From assembly GCA_002722545.1 (NCBI GenBank), contig PBMI01000067.1, positions 1 through 64,000 of the forward strand: DNA of 64,000 bases, written 5' to 3'. Position numbers and translations under genes: made by a program. How positions within the stretch are numbered: position 1 is the first letter of the stretch; every line of letters begins with the position of its first letter. This document shows, one piece after another, positions 36,762 to 46,359 of the stretch. This stretch comes from Opitutia bacterium. Lineage in GTDB: Bacteria; Verrucomicrobiota; Verrucomicrobiia; Opitutales; Seribacteraceae. The notes below the pieces were generated by a model. The model saw nothing but the letters and a program-made list of their open reading frames with translations. It ran no database searches and had not been told where the DNA came from.

Positions 36762-37256
36762 GTGACAACCCTAACGGAAGAAATCTTTCTCGCCGGCGGT
36801 TGTCTTTGGGGAGTCCAGGAGTTCGTTCGCCACCTGCCGGGTGTCATTTCCACAGAAGCCGGAAGGGCCAATGGTGCAAGCGACACCACTCAAGGAGAAT
36901 ACGATGGCTATACTGAATGCGTTCGTACCTTGTTTGATCCTGAAGTGGTTTCGATTGCCCAATTGATGGAATACTTTTTTGAAATTATCGACCCTTACAG
37001 TCTCAACAAGCAAGGACCTGACGAGGGAGAAAAATACCGTACCGGGGTCTACAGTCGGGCTCAATCTCACCTGTCTACCGCAAACCGTTTTATTGAACAA
37101 AGAAAAGACGCCGACCGCATAGTCGTTGAAGTATTGCCTTTAACAAACTACCTAAGAAGTGACGATGAACATCAGGATCGATTGACTCTTTATCCGGATG
37201 AAGACTGCCACATTGCTCCCGAACTTCTTCATAAATACAAAAAAAATCCTAAATAG
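36762..37256 (+). CDS. divergent MsrA-type methionine sulfoxide reductase
   Basis: The 164-aa cytoplasmic protein follows the MsrA fold: the catalytic loop is FLAGGCLWGVQ (GGCLWG instead of GGCFWG). EYDGYTECVRTLFDPE, IDPYSLNKQGPDEGEKYRTGVY, and DEHQDR match the substrate and metal-free active-site regions. The usual VGYxGG segment after the catalytic Cys is replaced by STEAGRANG, and no C-terminal resolving Cys in a GYC motif is seen. It may therefore use a single-Cys mechanism or have altered substrate choice. The start is a GTG at 36762. It lies 57 nt before pyrE. Confidence 0.85.
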   Translation: MTTLTEEIFLAGGCLWGVQEFVRHLPGVISTEAGRANGASDTTQGEYDGYTECVRTLFDPEVVSIAQLMEYFFEIIDPYSLNKQGPDEGEKYRTGVYSRAQSHLSTANRFIEQRKDADRIVVEVLPLTNYLRSDDEHQDRLTLYPDEDCHIAPELLHKYKKNPK

Positions 37257-37313
37257 AGCCTTGGGGAGGAATATTCGGTTGCCTAATTCATTAAGTTCAA
37301 AAAGGTGGATGAA

Positions 37314-37883
37314 ATGAATTCCACGGACCAAGAAGTCACATCAATATTCAAGGAAACCCACGCACTCCTGACCGGTCATTTCGTTCTACGTTCCGGTCTG
37401 AGAAGTGGTCATTTTTTCCAATGCGCTCAAGTATGTCAGCATTTGGACAAAGTGACGCGGTTGGCCGAATTATTAGTTGCTAAAATCGAACACCTCAAAC
37501 CCACCACCATCGTTTCACCGGCAATGGGAGGGTTGGTCATAGGCCAAGAAGTTGCCCGTCAAATGAAATGCCGCTATTTGTTTTTGGAAAAAGAAGAAGA
37601 CCTTCTCGTAATGAGGAGAAACTTCGAACTTAGCCCGGAAGATCGCGTACTCATCGTCGAGGACGTGGTCACTCGAGGAGGTCGTGTCCAAGAAGCTTTG
37701 GCCATTGTCAGGAAATATCCTTCGATTCTTTGCGGGGTTGCCTGCCTAGTGGACCGCAGTAAGGGTGACTTGGATTTCCAAACACCCTTTCAGCCTCTGC
37801 TCAAGATGAACTTTCCCACTTACTCGCCGGATGATTTACCGGATGAGTTGCAAAACATACCTCCGGTCAAACCTGGCAGTTGA
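37314..37883 (+). CDS. pyrE: orotate phosphoribosyltransferase
   Basis: This enzyme joins orotate and PRPP in pyrimidine synthesis. The PRPP-binding loop VLIVEDVVTRGGRVQEA is intact, SPAMGGLVIGQEVAR supplies the second conserved segment, and FLEKEEDLLVMRR is the lysine/arginine loop region. The 189-aa length is normal. The ATG at 37314 has AAGGTGG about 6 nt upstream; the track's GTG three codons earlier is inferior. Convergent with degP, 19 nt apart. Confidence 0.94.
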   Translation: MNSTDQEVTSIFKETHALLTGHFVLRSGLRSGHFFQCAQVCQHLDKVTRLAELLVAKIEHLKPTTIVSPAMGGLVIGQEVARQMKCRYLFLEKEEDLLVMRRNFELSPEDRVLIVEDVVTRGGRVQEALAIVRKYPSILCGVACLVDRSKGDLDFQTPFQPLLKMNFPTYSPDDLPDELQNIPPVKPGS

Positions 37884-37902
37884 GGCTTGAATTCAATACG
37901 GT

Positions 37903-39309
37903 TCAAGGAACCCGATAGGCCAAATAGGTAAACTTACCGCGGTACCAAATATAAAACCGGTTGATTCCCTGTTTGAGACGGTACTCGGCTTCCGGAACAG
38001 TTGAAACTGGGTACCCATTGATTTCAACAAGAACAACGCCCTCTTTGAACGTCTGCGTCTTTCCCGTGGATTTGGTTACCACGATCCCACGGACGGTGGG
38101 TGGAACCTCGAATTCGTTGCGTTTGGCTGGACTCAATGGTTCCAGTAAAATACCAGGAATCGGTGATGCCGAAGAATCCTCGCGCAAATCCAAGGTAACG
38201 TAAAAATCCAATTCCCTCCCGTTGCGCAAAGCTTTCACGAGCATACGCGTGCCCGGTTGGGTTTGTGAAATCGCCACCCGGAGTTGATTAACGGAGGCAA
38301 CCGACTTGTCTCCCGCTTTCACGATAACGTCACGGGGTTGGAGACCTGCCTGTTCTGCTGGGCTGTTTGGTTCAACACTATCTATTATAGCTCCCTGAAC
38401 GGTTGGGCTTTCTTCCAGGCTAACTCCAAGAAAGCCTCTTTTCAAGCCACCCCCTCTGACGAGATCGCTCAAGACCTTTTTAACGATGTTAACGGGAATG
38501 GCCAAGCCAATGCCTATGCTTGCTCCCGTCTGCGAAATGATCGCCGTGTTAATTCCGATCAGGCGACCTTTGGCATCCAATAATGCGCCTCCTGAATTAC
38601 CTCGGTTGATGGCGGCATCCGTTTGAATGAAATTTTCATAGCCTCCTTCCTCCAAAACGCCCAATTCGGATTTCTTGGTCGCTGAAATGATACCCATTGT
38701 CACCGTCATTCCGATACCCAATGGATTTCCCACTGCAAAAACGACGTCACCCACTTCCATGAAGTCACTGTTGGCTAAAGTAACGTGAGGAAGAGGATCC
38801 GTTGAATCGATCTTCAGAACTGCGACGTCGGTCGATCGATCGAACCCAATGATCTTGGCCTCGTATTCTTTCTTGTTTGATAATTTCACCGTTACCTCCT
38901 CGACTGGTTTTCCTGTCCGAGGATCGGTTATCACATGTGCGTTGGTAACGGTATGACCTTGTGGCGTGACAATCACCCCTGACCCGATTCCCGCGGGAAC
39001 TCTTTCTTCTTCAACCCGCGGTTGGTTGACACGAGGCAATCCATAGTAACGCCGAAGAAAATCTTCGAGGGGATCTGTTCCACCGGGATATAATCGACGG
39101 ACGACCTGCTTGGTAGTAACAGCCACCACTGCGGGTGTAGATTTCTTCAATATTTTAGAGTAACTGACAATCGGACTCGATTGGCTGCGATCGAGCTTTG
39201 TTTCGTCATAGCGCGGACTAAAACCTTTGATAGGTGAAGTCTTTGCCGAAAGCCCATTGCACAAAATCATCAATATCAAGAAGGCCGAACTTTTTCTCAA
39301 TTGATTCAT
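37903..39309 (-). CDS. DegP/HtrA-type periplasmic serine protease with two PDZ domains
   Basis: The 468-aa exported protein has a signal peptide and then a trypsin-like domain. The catalytic triad is visible as TNAHVITD (His), TDVAVLKID (Asp) and NRGNSGGALLD (Ser). Two PDZ domains follow (about 285-375 and 385-465), the first with PNSPAEQAGLQPRDVIVKAGD. HtrA proteins remove or refold damaged envelope proteins. Its place at the end of the bamA-skp-lpxD-prs run fits outer-membrane quality control. The ATG at 39309 replaces the track's TTG. Confidence 0.93.
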   Translation of the reverse strand: MNQLRKSSAFLILMILCNGLSAKTSPIKGFSPRYDETKLDRSQSSPIVSYSKILKKSTPAVVAVTTKQVVRRLYPGGTDPLEDFLRRYYGLPRVNQPRVEEERVPAGIGSGVIVTPQGHTVTNAHVITDPRTGKPVEEVTVKLSNKKEYEAKIIGFDRSTDVAVLKIDSTDPLPHVTLANSDFMEVGDVVFAVGNPLGIGMTVTMGIISATKKSELGVLEEGGYENFIQTDAAINRGNSGGALLDAKGRLIGINTAIISQTGASIGIGLAIPVNIVKKVLSDLVRGGGLKRGFLGVSLEESPTVQGAIIDSVEPNSPAEQAGLQPRDVIVKAGDKSVASVNQLRVAISQTQPGTRMLVKALRNGRELDFYVTLDLREDSSASPIPGILLEPLSPAKRNEFEVPPTVRGIVVTKSTGKTQTFKEGVVLVEINGYPVSTVPEAEYRLKQGINRFYIWYRGKFTYLAYRVP

Positions 39310-39374
39310 CACTTGCAAAGGCGTTCCAAGGGATGCCTATTGTCTAGAAACCATCGGATTTTCGTTCATTGTCT

Positions 39375-40325
39375 TCAAAACCCCTTGACTTGGAATAAGT
39401 TGGAAATACTGCTGTTGGTATGCGTGCGGCGGATAGCCTCTCCCAACAATGGGGCTACGCTCAGCCTACGGATGGGAAGACCTTCGACCTCCATATCCAC
39501 GGTGTTCGTGGTAATAAGCTCGTCTAGAAACCCCTGATTGAGTCTGTCTACTCCAGTATCATTGAGAACACAATGGCTCACCAAAGCACTGACTTTCTGA
39601 GCTCCTCTCTCCTTCAAAAGATTGGCCGCCGCCGAGAGAGTACCCGCTGTCTCGGTCATGTCGTCCACGAGCAGAATCTCTCTGCCCTCGACCTCTCCAA
39701 CCAAGTTCATGGCCTCAACGGTAGAAGCACCGGTCCTTCGCTTTGCCACAAAACCAAGGGGGCAACCCAAAACATCCGAATAAGCACTTGCCATTTTCAT
39801 TCCACCCACGTCGGGAGAAAAGATCGTCATGTTTTCGGGATCCTTGTTTTTTAAGTCCTCAAAGAATACCGGAGATGCGTACAAGTGGTCGACAGGGATA
39901 TCGAAAAATCCTTGGATTTGTTGAGCATGCAGATCCATCGTTAGGATCCGGTTAGCACCCGCCGCAACCAAAAGGTTTGCCACAAGTTTGGAGGTAATGG
40001 GCACGCGTGGCTGGTCTTTTCGATCCTGCCGGGCATAGCCAAAAAATGGTAGGACTGCGGTCACACGGGCAGCAGAGGCTCTTTTGGCTGCATCAATCAT
40101 GATGAGCAACTCCATCATGTGCTGATTGGCCGGAGGAGACGTCGACTGTATGAGGAAAACATCGGTTCCCCTAATGTTTTCGTTGAACCTCACGAAACTT
40201 TCACTGTCCGGAAACGTCGTAACCAATGCATCCCCTATGGGAACTTCCAAGTATTGACAAATTTCTCTAGCCAGTGGAGTGTTCGAATTACCGCTAAAAA
40301 TCTTTAGGTCCGTTTCCTCCTGCAT
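39375..40325 (-). CDS. prs: ribose-phosphate pyrophosphokinase
   Basis: Makes PRPP for nucleotide and amino acid synthesis. DLHAQQIQGFFDIPVDHLYA is the ATP/Mg signature, and EILLVDDMTETAGTL is the PRPP loop. RQDRKDQPRVPIT is the flexible loop region. With the ATG at 40325 the length is 316 aa, standard for class I enzymes. It is 9 nt downstream of lpxD, so it is co-transcribed with the envelope genes. In many bacteria prs instead precedes rplY-pth, which lie further upstream on this same strand. Confidence 0.96.
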   Translation of the reverse strand: MQEETDLKIFSGNSNTPLAREICQYLEVPIGDALVTTFPDSESFVRFNENIRGTDVFLIQSTSPPANQHMMELLIMIDAAKRASAARVTAVLPFFGYARQDRKDQPRVPITSKLVANLLVAAGANRILTMDLHAQQIQGFFDIPVDHLYASPVFFEDLKNKDPENMTIFSPDVGGMKMASAYSDVLGCPLGFVAKRRTGASTVEAMNLVGEVEGREILLVDDMTETAGTLSAAANLLKERGAQKVSALVSHCVLNDTGVDRLNQGFLDELITTNTVDMEVEGLPIRRLSVAPLLGEAIRRTHTNSSISNLFQVKGF

Positions 40326-40334
40326 AACCAAGGT

Positions 40335-41366
40335 TTACTTGTTGCCCGACTCTTCCGCAAACCTATTGAACAACTCGGGTAATTTTCTTTGTAGAACCGA
40401 AATTCTCTGGGCCAACTGAAAGGGCAGGGCAGGGTTACCCTTGAGAAACGCACCTGGCTCGACATCCTTGGTTATACCAGCCTGACCCGCAATCTTTGCA
40501 CCTTTTCCAATTTTGAGATGACCGGCAAAACCTGCCTGCCCTCCGACAACGACATGGTCCTCAAACTCAACGCTGCCACTAATACCCACCTGCGCGACAA
40601 TCAAACAACCCTTGCCGATTTTGACGTTGTGACCGATCTGCACCAAGTTGTCGATTTTGGTGCCCGCTCCAATTCGAGTCTCATCGAAACGGGCCCGATC
40701 AATGCACGAATTAGCCCCAATCTCGACGTCTTCCTCGACCACTACGACGCCTAAGTGAGGTACTTTCTCATGACTTTCGCCGACTTGCTCGAATCCGTAG
40801 CCTTCCGAGCCGATGACCACACCTGCATTCAAGATTACCCGACTCCCGATCAAGCACCTTGATAGGATCTTGACCCCGGGATGAATTCTGCAGGATTCCC
40901 CAATCCTGACATGGTCCCCCAAGTGGCAATGAGAGCCGATTTCCGAATTAGGCCCAATGGTTGCCTGACTTCCCACAAAAGAAAAAGCACCGATAAAAAC
41001 CCCATCTGCAATTCTTGCGTCCGGGTGAACGTAGGCGGTTTCATGAATCCCGGGGGCGGGGGCAGGATAAATTCTTTTCTCCAGCAAACGACAAATTTCG
41101 GCCAACCCTCGTGAGGGTTCCTTCATTCTGATAAAAAGCTGGTTTTCTTTGGGCTCTCCAACATAACCCTCGGGTAGCAAAACCACGGAAGCCAAGGTCA
41201 AGGGAACCTGAGATTTGTATTTTGAATTTCCAAGGAATGAAAGGTCTTCCGCCCTTGCCGTATCCAAGGATGAAATACCCTTGATTTCGGTTACCGACGT
41301 GCCGCCATTGACCGCTACGCCAGGAAGAAGGGGGAGAATCTCTTCAAGGGTCAGGCTTACGTTCAT
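40335..41366 (-). CDS. lpxD: UDP-3-O-acylglucosamine N-acyltransferase
   Basis: LpxD adds the N-linked hydroxy-acyl chain in lipid A synthesis. The protein has an N-terminal uridine-binding domain (1-95) and a left-handed beta-helix of hexapeptide repeats such as IGANSC, IGAGTK, IGHNVK and IGKGAKIAGQAGITK, ending in a C-terminal helix. The ATG at 41366 gives 343 aa. The order bamA-skp-lpxD is conserved in Gram-negatives. Its presence implies that this organism makes lipid A. Confidence 0.95.
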   Translation of the reverse strand: MNVSLTLEEILPLLPGVAVNGGTSVTEIKGISSLDTARAEDLSFLGNSKYKSQVPLTLASVVLLPEGYVGEPKENQLFIRMKEPSRGLAEICRLLEKRIYPAPAPGIHETAYVHPDARIADGVFIGAFSFVGSQATIGPNSEIGSHCHLGDHVRIGESCRIHPGVKILSRCLIGSRVILNAGVVIGSEGYGFEQVGESHEKVPHLGVVVVEEDVEIGANSCIDRARFDETRIGAGTKIDNLVQIGHNVKIGKGCLIVAQVGISGSVEFEDHVVVGGQAGFAGHLKIGKGAKIAGQAGITKDVEPGAFLKGNPALPFQLAQRISVLQRKLPELFNRFAEESGNK

Positions 41367-41396
41367 TGATTCCCCCAAAAAAACCGTCCGAGCAAT

Positions 41397-41951
41397 TCAT
41401 TTTTTCTTGGTTGCGGAAACGTTCAAGGTCACGATTACATCTTCCGTGACATTGAACTTATCGCCGACGTAAAAGACTCCCAACTGGGTTTCGGATGAGT
41501 TCAACACGATATCAACTCCTTTGGCTCCGGCTACTTTTTGGACTGCCGTTCGAATATCCCCCAAATGTTCAACCAACAAGTTTCGCTGTCTCTGGGCAAT
41601 TGTCGCTTTGGTTCTCTTGTCATAGGCAATCATATCGTCTTGTTTCACCTTGGCTTGCTTGACCTTCTCTTGATACTTGGCTTTCAGGGCGGTGCTTTCA
41701 AGATTGGGGTTCCTTAATTTTTCCTCCATTTCCTTGAGCTCATTTACTATTTTTTCAAGCTCCGCTCTGAATATTTGGAGTTCCTCCATGGCGATTTTCT
41801 TGGATTTGTCCAAGCGCTCACGGGCATCCTTTACTTTTTGATACCCGTCGAAGACTTTTTGCACGTCAACGACCGCAATCTTTTGGGCGTGAGAAAAGGT
41901 ATTTAGAAAAAGGAACGAACAAAGAGCAAGGATGTGACTGTATTTAATCAT
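41397..41951 (-). CDS. OmpH/Skp family periplasmic chaperone
   Basis: The 184-aa protein has a signal peptide (MIKYSHILALCSFLFLNTFSHA). The Skp-typical strand KIAVVDVQKVFDGYQ, a long coiled-coil hairpin rich in K and E (about 40-140), and a final strand region with GVDIVLNSSE follow. Skp trimers hold unfolded outer-membrane proteins for BamA. It lies between bamA (30 nt upstream) and lpxD. Confidence 0.93.
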   Translation of the reverse strand: MIKYSHILALCSFLFLNTFSHAQKIAVVDVQKVFDGYQKVKDARERLDKSKKIAMEELQIFRAELEKIVNELKEMEEKLRNPNLESTALKAKYQEKVKQAKVKQDDMIAYDKRTKATIAQRQRNLLVEHLGDIRTAVQKVAGAKGVDIVLNSSETQLGVFYVGDKFNVTEDVIVTLNVSATKKK

Positions 41952-41981
41952 TGTGGATGGTTTTGAGTAATTGAAGACAAT

Positions 41982-44345
41982 TTAAAATCGGGTTCCTCCT
42001 GAAAAATGGAACTGTGGGGATCCTCCTGTATCGGAAGGATCACTGACTGGGAATCCCAAATCAAGACGCAAGGGCATACCCATGACCATTATTCGCAAAC
42101 CAAGCCCCCAATTGTCATGCCATCCTTGGAGTCCGTCACCAGGGAAAAACTTGAAGTCGCCGGTCCGCAAGAATCCTCCGTCGTAGAAAAAAGCAAAGCG
42201 CAAGGGATCCGCGACTTTGAAAGTGTACTCCGCACTCAAGTAACTGTAGGAGTTGCCACCTGCCGGCTCGCTTGAAATTTGTGGACCGGCTTCCCGGTAA
42301 TCCCAACCTCTCAGATTATAAGGGCCACCTAGAAAAAACTTCTCGAAGAAAGGCACATCCGAATCCTTGCCGTCGAAACGACCCAAAGTGCCTGTCCGTC
42401 CGCTAACCGTAACAACCTGCTCCATGGCATCAAAAGTCTGGAAGAAACGGGCCCCTTGAAGCTCAAACCTACCGTAATCAGCATCACCGCCGAAAGGCCC
42501 TCCGGCAAACTCCTTGCGCAAGGTAACGATGCTACCTTCGGATGGAAACAGTATGCTGTCTCGAGTGTCGCGGGTCAGGCTAAATCCAACCTTTGAGATG
42601 GACAGGTCTTCCTCTTTTATAAACGAGGGGCGAGACGGGCTAGTACTCAAATCATCAATCACAACATCCTCCAACCGATAGAACAAACGGCCTTCGACCA
42701 ACTCAAACAAGCGCTTTCTAAAATATAGTTCGAATCCAGCCCGCAATTCGTCGTAATAAGAACTGTAATAATCCGACTTTTGGCGGAACAATTCAAAACC
42801 AGCGGCAACTCTCCGGTTGAGAAACCACGGTTCTTCCAAAGCCAAAACGGCTTCATTGCTTCGTGCCCCGAGCTTGAGGCGCAACCTGAATTTCTGTCCA
42901 TCTCCCTGCAATCTATGTGGGGAACGCCAACGCATGATATCAAAATTTCCCTGCCGGAACTCGGCAAACATCATGGCCTTTTCAAGTGTGCTGAATCCAA
43001 CTCCAAAAGAGACATGCCCCGTTCGGCCCTCTTCGACGTTTACGACCAGGTTTCGTCTACTATTCGCAAGTTCTGGATCTTGAGAGGTGATGGGCTCGTC
43101 ATCGAGGGTGACTTTTTCAAAGAAACGGGTATTGCGGAGCCTAGCTTCACTGGTTTCCATTCTGATCAAGTCAAAAGTTTCCCCGGGAGACAAAGCCAAC
43201 TCACGAACGATGGCTATGGTTTTGGTTTTTTCATTCCCGCGAACCTGAATCGAATTTACCGAGAATTTGTTGTTTTCGGTAATTTCAAACCGTAAATCAA
43301 TTTGCCCGTTATCCAAGTTTGGTTTCCGAATGGATCGAACCCGAGCATCCAAATAACCTTTTTCTCCGTACTTCTTTCGCAAACGTTCTCGCTCCGCACT
43401 CAAAAGTGTCGGGGAATAGGGTTCGCCACGCTCGATTTTGCCATCCGCCAGCAATTCCTCGGTCGTAAGGACCGCATTACCGATCAAGACCTGTTCTCCG
43501 AAATAGGATCGCTCACCTTCCACGACATTGATGGTAAGGTAAAGACCGCTTTTTCCCTCGGGAGAAACAATGAGACCATTTTGTTCGATTTTCACATCGA
43601 GAAATCCTTCATCGCGATAGGCTGACCGCAGTTGATTCAAGTCTTCCTCCAAAACCGTCGGACGGTAACGAGAACGCTTCGACCAAAAACGCCAAAAACG
43701 CCATGGGGCCGTTTCCATTTCTTTGAGAAGTTTCTTGCTCGAAAGGTTTGCGTTACCTTCAAAAGAGATCTTTCGGATCTTTCTTTTTTCATTTTCGACG
43801 ACTCGAAAGAGAATCGAAACGTTTTTGTTATCAGGCATTTGCTTGACTTCGCTCTCGACCCTCGAGTTCCAAAACCCTTTTTCCAGGTATAATTCTTCAA
43901 GTGCTATTTGGTCCGCTTTGATCTCGGACTCGTCAAACAATTCACCCAGACTGATCGCAATTTCCTTTTCCAGTTTTCTGTCGGATAGGTCGTCATTCCC
44001 GGAAAACTTGATTTCACCAATCCTTGGTTTGGTCCGAACTTTGAAAACCAAAGCTACTTCTTCTTCCGTAGAATTCTCGGAGTCGACATATACCTTGACG
44101 TCGTCAATGGCACCGGTTGCCATCAGGTTGGCTATCGATTTATCTATCGCCGACCCAACGAAAGGAATACCCGTTTCAATTTGTAGGTTCTGAAGGATGA
44201 AGGACTTGCCTAAAGTTTTCGGACCCTCCAACTCTATGCTAATGCTGGAAATAGTCTTTCCATTGGATAGCGAAGCTTGAGACCAAAGAAGGGCAATTCC
44301 CGGGAGAAGGAACAATAATAGGGATAAAGAACGTAGTAATCTCAT
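41982..44345 (-). CDS. bamA: outer-membrane protein assembly factor BamA
   Basis: The 787-aa protein has a signal peptide, five POTRA domains (about 28-425), and a 16-strand barrel. POTRA hallmarks include GEIKFSGNDDLSDRKL, RKISFEGNANLSSKKL and NSIQVRGNEKTKT. The barrel shows the conserved loop 6 motif as NLRGWDYREAGP, where E. coli has VRGF, and ends in SGGTRF with a terminal Phe. BamA folds and inserts outer-membrane barrels, including the TonB receptor encoded at 34.7 kb. Confidence 0.96.
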   Translation of the reverse strand: MRLLRSLSLLLFLLPGIALLWSQASLSNGKTISSISIELEGPKTLGKSFILQNLQIETGIPFVGSAIDKSIANLMATGAIDDVKVYVDSENSTEEEVALVFKVRTKPRIGEIKFSGNDDLSDRKLEKEIAISLGELFDESEIKADQIALEELYLEKGFWNSRVESEVKQMPDNKNVSILFRVVENEKRKIRKISFEGNANLSSKKLLKEMETAPWRFWRFWSKRSRYRPTVLEEDLNQLRSAYRDEGFLDVKIEQNGLIVSPEGKSGLYLTINVVEGERSYFGEQVLIGNAVLTTEELLADGKIERGEPYSPTLLSAERERLRKKYGEKGYLDARVRSIRKPNLDNGQIDLRFEITENNKFSVNSIQVRGNEKTKTIAIVRELALSPGETFDLIRMETSEARLRNTRFFEKVTLDDEPITSQDPELANSRRNLVVNVEEGRTGHVSFGVGFSTLEKAMMFAEFRQGNFDIMRWRSPHRLQGDGQKFRLRLKLGARSNEAVLALEEPWFLNRRVAAGFELFRQKSDYYSSYYDELRAGFELYFRKRLFELVEGRLFYRLEDVVIDDLSTSPSRPSFIKEEDLSISKVGFSLTRDTRDSILFPSEGSIVTLRKEFAGGPFGGDADYGRFELQGARFFQTFDAMEQVVTVSGRTGTLGRFDGKDSDVPFFEKFFLGGPYNLRGWDYREAGPQISSEPAGGNSYSYLSAEYTFKVADPLRFAFFYDGGFLRTGDFKFFPGDGLQGWHDNWGLGLRIMVMGMPLRLDLGFPVSDPSDTGGSPQFHFSGGTRF

Positions 44346-44349
44346 GCGA

Positions 44350-45831
44350 TCAGTTCAGCCTTGGGTCACCTTCCATGCTGTCGAATCTCGTATACTTTCT
44401 TCGGAACGCAAGATTTACTCTTCCTGTCGGTCCATTCCTTTGTTTTGCCAAAAAAAGCTGAATGGGTTCAAAATCTTCTACGGGTGACTCGCCCTCCTGC
44501 TGCCCTTGGTCCATTTCCCGAATATCTTCTCCTTTGCGGTGTTTACCCAAGAGCATGACCACATCTGCATCTTGCTCAATAGACCCTGATTCCCGCAGGT
44601 CGGAGAGACGGGGGTCCCTCTTTTCCTTTTCCGAATCTCTATTAAGTTGGCTCAGGACGATAACAGGCACATCCAGTTCCTTGGCCATTGCCTTCAAGCC
44701 TCGAGAGATGTCGGAGATTTGATTTTCCCTCGAAGCCGAGCGGGCATCCCCTGAGATCAATTGAAGATAATCAACCACCACTAAACTTAATTTGTTTCTC
44801 GTTTTGACCCTTCTGGCCTTTGCTCGAATTTGGTTTATTGTTAACCCACTCGTATCATCAACCCAAATCGGAGCCTCCTGAAAGCCCTTGCTGATTTCGT
44901 TGAGTTTTTCTGCATTGCTTTTGGCAATAAAACCTCGGCGCAAGTCATTCATATTTACTCTTGCCCGACCACAAATCAGCCTCATGGCGAGAGAAGTTGC
45001 ACTCATTTCCAAACTAAACACCAATGTGCTTTTGGGCTTTTCTGCATATTTCGGGGAAAAAGCTATGTTTTCGACCATATTCATAGCCAAACTAGTCTTG
45101 CCTACGGAAGGCCTAGCCGCAATAACGATCATTTCGGCAGGCTTGAAGCCATTGGTCAAATTGTCCAAATCCTTGTATCCCGTCAGCAATCCATCGGAAT
45201 CCTCCTTCGACAACATTCTCTTGATCTGAGCCATTGCCTCCCGAATAGGTTCCTTGAAAGGAATCGAGGAACGGATACTCTGCTCATCGCTAAGTGAGCA
45301 TACCCTTTGCTCCATGTTCGACAAAAAGTCATCAACGTCACCCTGCAAGTCGTTCGCACCGTCGATAATATCGAAAGCCACGTAAATGCATCTTCGCAAA
45401 AGAGCTTTCTGCTTAACGATTTCAAGCCAATGAGAGGCATGTGCGGTCGTCTGTATCCGTGAAGTCAGATCAATCAAACCTTGCTGACCTCCCACCTGCT
45501 CTAGTTGCCCTCTCGTGGCAAGCTTTTCCGCCAAGAGGATTTCATCGGGATGCTTGTTTTCCCGATGCAGATCGAGCAACGAATCGAATATCAATTGGTG
45601 ACTGAAATGATAAAAATAATCCGGGCCTATGGATTGCTCCATGCAGCGACCAAGCACTTCCCCTGAGGTATCCATGATACAGGCAGCCAACAAACCTTGT
45701 TCGGCATCTTGATTACTGGGTAAGGCATTGCCTTCAATTGTCTTGCTATCCGAACCTTGCTTGGCCGAAAATTTAGCTCCTTCTTTTTTGGAAAACTGCT
45801 TTTCTTTATTTGAAGAAACTACTGCTGGCAT
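44350..45831 (-). CDS. dnaB: replicative DNA helicase
   Basis: The 493-aa protein has the DnaB N-terminal domain (about 35-145, starting LPSNQDAEQGLLAACI) and a RecA-like ATPase domain. Walker A is ARPSVGKTSLAMN, the Walker B region is LVVVDYLQLISG, and the terminal FRRKYTRFD is family-typical. A 35-residue lysine-rich N-terminal extension precedes the standard start. No intein is present. It follows rplI by 25 nt, the common rplI-dnaB arrangement. Confidence 0.95.
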   Translation of the reverse strand: MPAVVSSNKEKQFSKKEGAKFSAKQGSDSKTIEGNALPSNQDAEQGLLAACIMDTSGEVLGRCMEQSIGPDYFYHFSHQLIFDSLLDLHRENKHPDEILLAEKLATRGQLEQVGGQQGLIDLTSRIQTTAHASHWLEIVKQKALLRRCIYVAFDIIDGANDLQGDVDDFLSNMEQRVCSLSDEQSIRSSIPFKEPIREAMAQIKRMLSKEDSDGLLTGYKDLDNLTNGFKPAEMIVIAARPSVGKTSLAMNMVENIAFSPKYAEKPKSTLVFSLEMSATSLAMRLICGRARVNMNDLRRGFIAKSNAEKLNEISKGFQEAPIWVDDTSGLTINQIRAKARRVKTRNKLSLVVVDYLQLISGDARSASRENQISDISRGLKAMAKELDVPVIVLSQLNRDSEKEKRDPRLSDLRESGSIEQDADVVMLLGKHRKGEDIREMDQGQQEGESPVEDFEPIQLFLAKQRNGPTGRVNLAFRRKYTRFDSMEGDPRLN

Positions 45832-45856
45832 TCTTTAACCTCAATTGAGAGAAGAG

Positions 45857-46333
45857 TTATTGCTCGGTCGGTTCTATGGGATTTTCGGAAACGACTTCGA
45901 CTTCGACTTCGGCCTGCACGTCTTTGTGAAGTTGTAAAGTGACGATTTGTTTGCCCAATTCCTTAATCGGGGTGAAGGAAACAAAGTGTTTCTTGTCCAA
46001 AGTAAATCCACTCTCGCTTAATTTTTCGAGAATATGGTTTATCGTTACCGAACCAAAAAGTTTTCCACCGGTGCCTGTCTTTACGGCTACGGCAATGTTA
46101 AGGTTCTTGAGTTTGTTGGCAAATTCCTGAGCTTTCTGTAATTCATCGGACTCACGTAAAGCCCGAGCTTGCAGAAGCGAATCAAGCCTTTTCTTGTTAG
46201 CCAAATTCAAAGGGAGTGCCTTTTTCTGCGGGATAAGATAATTTCTCGCGTATCCGGGACGAACTTTGACAACATCGCCCTCCGATCCGAGTTGGGGCAT
46301 GTGTTGTACAAGTAAAACTTCTGTAGTAGCCAT
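45857..46333 (-). CDS. rplI: 50S ribosomal protein L9
   Basis: The 158-aa protein starts MATTEVLLVQHMPQLGSEGDVVKVRPGYARNYLIP, which is the diagnostic L9 N-terminal domain. A long connecting helix and a C-terminal domain with KLFGSVTINHI follow. A short acidic tail (about 10 residues) is extra. It lies in the rpsF-ssb-rplI-dnaB run; rpsR (S18), usually found between ssb and rplI, is missing. Confidence 0.96.
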   Translation of the reverse strand: MATTEVLLVQHMPQLGSEGDVVKVRPGYARNYLIPQKKALPLNLANKKRLDSLLQARALRESDELQKAQEFANKLKNLNIAVAVKTGTGGKLFGSVTINHILEKLSESGFTLDKKHFVSFTPIKELGKQIVTLQLHKDVQAEVEVEVVSENPIEPTEQ

Positions 46334-46359
46334 AGTGATTTGTGAGTATGCTGGAGGGG

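Noticed and set aside
37884-37902. Bidirectional terminator between pyrE and degP.
   Set aside because: A CTTGAA/TTCAAG pairing exists but is AT-rich and runs into the degP coding end; too weak to call.
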